Of a DNA stretch of 55,712 nt, positions 53,707 through 55,712 are shown piece after piece. The notes under the pieces were generated by a model. That model searched no databases and had not been told where the DNA came from. It saw nothing but the letters and a program-made list of their open reading frames with translations. The stretch is taken from positions 1-55,712 of IMG/VR virus record IMGVR_UViG_3300040807_003706. The stretch is one strand, 5' to 3'. Both the position numbers and the translations under genes were made by a program. The DNA is from a virus. Position 1 is the first letter of the stretch; each line of letters begins with the position of its first letter.

Positions 53707-54169
53707 CGCCTTGCTCCCGTGCCTTGTATTCATCCACTTCGGAAACAATGCTTTCCTTAAGCATGTCTCGCCAGGAATCATCGCCACCAAAGCTTCCTAC
53801 GGTTTCCAGGAGCTGAATGGCGCCACTTACGCGAGCGGCGTCCATTGCACCAGCAATGGAGGCAGCGGTGTCTTCCATTTCAATCATCTCTTGGATGACG
53901 CCAGCATGAATGGCGTACCACTTGCCCATGCAGAAAAGGGCAATTTGCCTTAATGGCTCATCGCCATACTTCTCAAGAAGAATGCCAATGGCATCAGCCA
54001 GGTCTACTGGTACGCCGATGGCATGGGGATCGTTAAGGAAGTCTTGAGCCCAAGCATTCGCTTCAGCGCGTTGATCGCGCTTCGCTTCACCAGCTTTTCG
54101 CAAGAAATCGTCAACGCTGTCAAAGGAAAAAGACAAAGGAAGTGAGCAACGCTTGTATCTTGCCGACAA
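53699..54169 (-). CDS. Hypothetical protein, 156 aa
   Basis: MSARYKRCSLPLSFSFDSVD DFLRKAG then a helical acidic body (DLADAIGILLEKYGDEPLRQ IALFCMGKWYAIHAGVIQEM, AASIAGAMDAARVSGAIQLL). All-helical. Located just downstream of the HTH protein gene (25-base gap). No family recognised. Confidence 0.65.
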   Translation of the reverse strand: MSARYKRCSLPLSFSFDSVDDFLRKAGEAKRDQRAEANAWAQDFLNDPHAIGVPVDLADAIGILLEKYGDEPLRQIALFCMGKWYAIHAGVIQEMIEMEDTAASIAGAMDAARVSGAIQLLETVGSFGGDDSWRDMLKESIVSEVDEYKAREQGDG

Positions 54170-54194
54170 TAACCAAGTTCGTCAATGAACGGTC

Positions 54195-54926
54195 CTAAAG
54201 ACTTTCTGCACTTTGCAGGAATCGCGTGCGCATTGATACGTCTTCCGTCTCGCTTTTCTCATCTGCGTCCATTGCTTCGATTTCCACTGCTCCTTCTTTC
54301 ATGGCAGTGTCTTCGCTAAGTTTCTTTTCTTTACCAATGGTGACGGTTAGATCTTTCAAAAATTGTTGATAAGTCTTGTCTTGCTGTTCTTCACGCTTCA
54401 ACTCATGCAGGCCCAAGAGTTTGGCCTGCTCCACTAGCGCATTCTTAGCCACATTCAGGAAGCCATGTTCACCAGCACTTTCTTCCACCTTGATCATGGT
54501 TCCGCCTTTCCCATCGTCACCATCTTGAATGGTCGTCACCTTCTTGCGTTTGCTGTGCTCAAACGCTTCCATAGCCTTGTCTTTCAAGTCCATTTGCTCT
54601 TTAAGCAGACGTGCCCGATGCACGTCTGCGCTCTGCAGGAGCTTTTCCGTATAGAGCTGGCGAGCGTGATGGCGATCAGCATTTACTGTTTCTTTACTAA
54701 GCTGCAATGCATCAGCAATTTGACGATTGCTCATATTTGCCGCCAGCAGCTCCTGAACCATATATCGACGCAGGCCGATAAGGTCTTTCGCCATGTTCAC
54801 GCCAGGCTTGTTCTTTGCTCGAACACGTTCAATCTCTTCTGGCGACAACCCAGCATCAGTAAGGATTTTTAACGCATAACGCAAGCCTTCTTCTTTATCT
54901 TTAAAAACAATTTCAGGCTGAGCCAT
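54195..54926 (-). CDS. HTH protein, terminase small subunit-like (putative)
   Basis: 243 residues. HTH around residues 50-95: RRYMVQELLAANMSNRQIAD ALQLSKETVNADRHHARQLY, the 'A..G.s...IA..L..s..TV..d' type used in small terminases and sigma-like factors. Followed by helices (EQMDLKDKAMEAFEHSKRKK) and an acidic C-terminal tail. Small terminases recognise the packaging site and recruit TerL; here TerL is 20 kb away on the opposite strand. Could equally be another regulator. Confidence 0.55.
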   Translation of the reverse strand: MAQPEIVFKDKEEGLRYALKILTDAGLSPEEIERVRAKNKPGVNMAKDLIGLRRYMVQELLAANMSNRQIADALQLSKETVNADRHHARQLYTEKLLQSADVHRARLLKEQMDLKDKAMEAFEHSKRKKVTTIQDGDDGKGGTMIKVEESAGEHGFLNVAKNALVEQAKLLGLHELKREEQQDKTYQQFLKDLTVTIGKEKKLSEDTAMKEGAVEIEAMDADEKSETEDVSMRTRFLQSAESL

Positions 54927-55104
54927 TGTTTGCAGTTGCTATTGGCGCAATTGTATCGCCTTGATAAGGAAGCGTTCGTACAAATAACTCTGCAAAACGT
55001 TGCATCTTATTAGCAGCGACAGCAGGAGGGCCATCTTTAATGGCCCTCCGTATCGAATCCATTTCGGTCCATTCCGCATCAGATAAAATATTACTATGCG
55101 TCAC
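54913..55104 (-). CDS. Hypothetical protein, 63 aa
   Basis: MTHSNILSDAEWTEMDSIRR AIKDGPPAVAANKMQRFAEL FVRTL. Helical. Overlaps the HTH gene by 14 bases and the upstream gene by 4. No family recognised. Confidence 0.6.
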   Translation of the reverse strand: MTHSNILSDAEWTEMDSIRRAIKDGPPAVAANKMQRFAELFVRTLPYQGDTIAPIATANNGSA

Positions 55105-55385
55105 GCTTTTCCTTGCGTTGCACTTTCTAGTTTAAAGCCAGCATCAATAAGAGATTGAATGTCGTTAAGACTGCGCCTCCAATGCCGTTCGCCTTCGGGG
55201 CTCACGGCACCGTACAAATAACGTGGCGCTGGCTGAATTCCTCGATCTGGAATGGAGAAACCGTGATGGATGCGGCAGACGATTTCCACGCCATTGTGCT
55301 TTAGCGAAGGAAGGCTTTCAACAGGCTTAGGAGGATTGAGCATTGCAGATTTTGTTTGCCCTGCAATGTTACTTACGATTTTCAC
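55101..55385 (-). CDS. Hypothetical protein, 94 aa
   Basis: GTG start at 55385, overlapping a short upstream frame as GTGA. MKIVSNIAGQTKSAMLNPPK, then VEIVCRIHHGFSIPDRGIQP APRYLYGAVSPEGERHWRRS. Small alpha-beta protein. No family recognised. Confidence 0.6.
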   Translation of the reverse strand: MKIVSNIAGQTKSAMLNPPKPVESLPSLKHNGVEIVCRIHHGFSIPDRGIQPAPRYLYGAVSPEGERHWRRSLNDIQSLIDAGFKLESATQGKA

Positions 55386-55480
55386 CTTGGAAGACGCCTT
55401 TGTGCTTCTAGGGGATCTTGGCCTAGGTGCCGACTCCCGCTCCGCCCCTTTGGGGGGCTTCGCTGGTGCTGGAAGGCCAT
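55382..55480 (-). CDS. Possible 32-aa basic peptide
   Basis: ATG at 55480 to TGA at 55382, GTGA overlap with next gene. MAFQHQRSPPKGRSGSRHLG QDPLEAQRRLPR. Arg/Pro-rich. Spans a GCCCC hairpin, so it might be coincidental. Confidence 0.3.
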   Translation of the reverse strand: MAFQHQRSPPKGRSGSRHLGQDPLEAQRRLPR

Positions 55481-55575
55481 GCCTGAAGGAAGTCTAGTGC
55501 TCGTCAGTTCTGGAACTGGTTGCGCTCGGGACTTTCCGTGACCACTGTAGCACGAGCCTCAAAACGCCCAAGAAA

Positions 55576-55712
55576 TCAGCCAAATCCCTTCCATTTCGGA
55601 CGTTCCAGGCGAGCATCGTCCTGCAGTTCCTTGGTGATTTCTTCGACTTCCACATTGTTCTCAACTTGCTCTACCACGTTTTGTTTGATGACAGGGGCAG
55701 AGTCAGGGGCAG
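55576..55712 (-). CDS. Partial protein (C-terminus only)
   Basis: Runs off the window edge; visible residues include PDSAPVIKQNVVEQVENNVE VEEITKELQDDARLERPKWKGFG before TGA at 55576-55578. Acidic helical segment with a basic end. Nothing can be assigned to it. Confidence 0.65.
   Translation of the reverse strand, partial: APDSAPVIKQNVVEQVENNVEVEEITKELQDDARLERPKWKGFG

Overview
The window is a contiguous piece of a tailed-phage genome, most likely a siphovirus of a picocyanobacterium (Synechococcus/Cyanobium type). Grounds: a long non-contractile-type tail module with recognisable lambda-like proteins (G/GT frameshift pair, tape measure, M, L, K, I, J); fibre repeats and small membrane and 'YRG' proteins of the kind common in cyanophages; a short split class I ribonucleotide reductase of the cyanophage kind; and regulatory sites matching the cyanobacterial LexA box and DnaA box. 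Both ends cut through genes. No DNA polymerase, helicase, primase or integrase is seen, so the genome extends beyond the window or borrows those functions.

Layout. 1-21.4 kb (minus strand, listed from low coordinate, so transcription runs toward base 1): distal structural proteins, tail-fibre assembly chaperone, beta-propeller protein, long repetitive fibre, two paralogous virion proteins, tip proteins J/I/K/L/M and the tape measure. 21.4-28 kb: tail chaperones with a programmed -1 frameshift, tail tube, connectors, DUF2184-type major capsid, decoration protein and protease-scaffold fusion. A lone plus-strand Cro/C1-type repressor sits at 28.1-28.4 kb. 28.4-34 kb: small proteins, a methyltransferase plus two glycosyltransferases placed inside the head module, Mu-F-like minor head protein and portal. 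34.1-37.1 kb (plus strand): a PD-(D/E)XK-like nuclease overlapping the large terminase, small genes, a hairpin-rich RNA stretch and one tRNA with anticodon UAA. 37.1-41.9 kb (minus): membrane peptide, phosphoesterase, GIY-YIG homing endonuclease, NrdB and NrdA, small protein and a T5orf172-type GIY-YIG protein. 42.5-43.5 kb (plus): a protein with a RuvC/RNase H-like N-terminal signature.

43.9-48.1 kb is the most unusual part: a sharply different, GC-rich block whose plus strand is almost all purine and whose genes use very few codons. It holds one plus-strand coiled-coil gene with a strong terminator, an iteron pair with a perfect back-to-back DnaA-box palindrome (candidate origin), and a minus-strand operon of about nine small genes including a DUF7227/GP88-like protein. 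Similar start-codon leaders and similar GGCCTCC hairpins recur between its genes. On both sides lie the same two palindromes: a Fur-like one and a LexA-box-like one. On the right side these expand into an array of six LexA-like boxes interleaved with GCGCATAGG repeats. I read the block as a separately acquired, SOS- and perhaps iron-responsive replicon-like cassette inside the phage; this is inference.

48.5-55.7 kb: an early-type region of small, tightly packed, mostly minus-strand genes, including a SWIM zinc-finger protein, a secreted RlpA-like barrel protein, a structured noncoding stretch with two terminators, and an HTH protein that resembles a small terminase.
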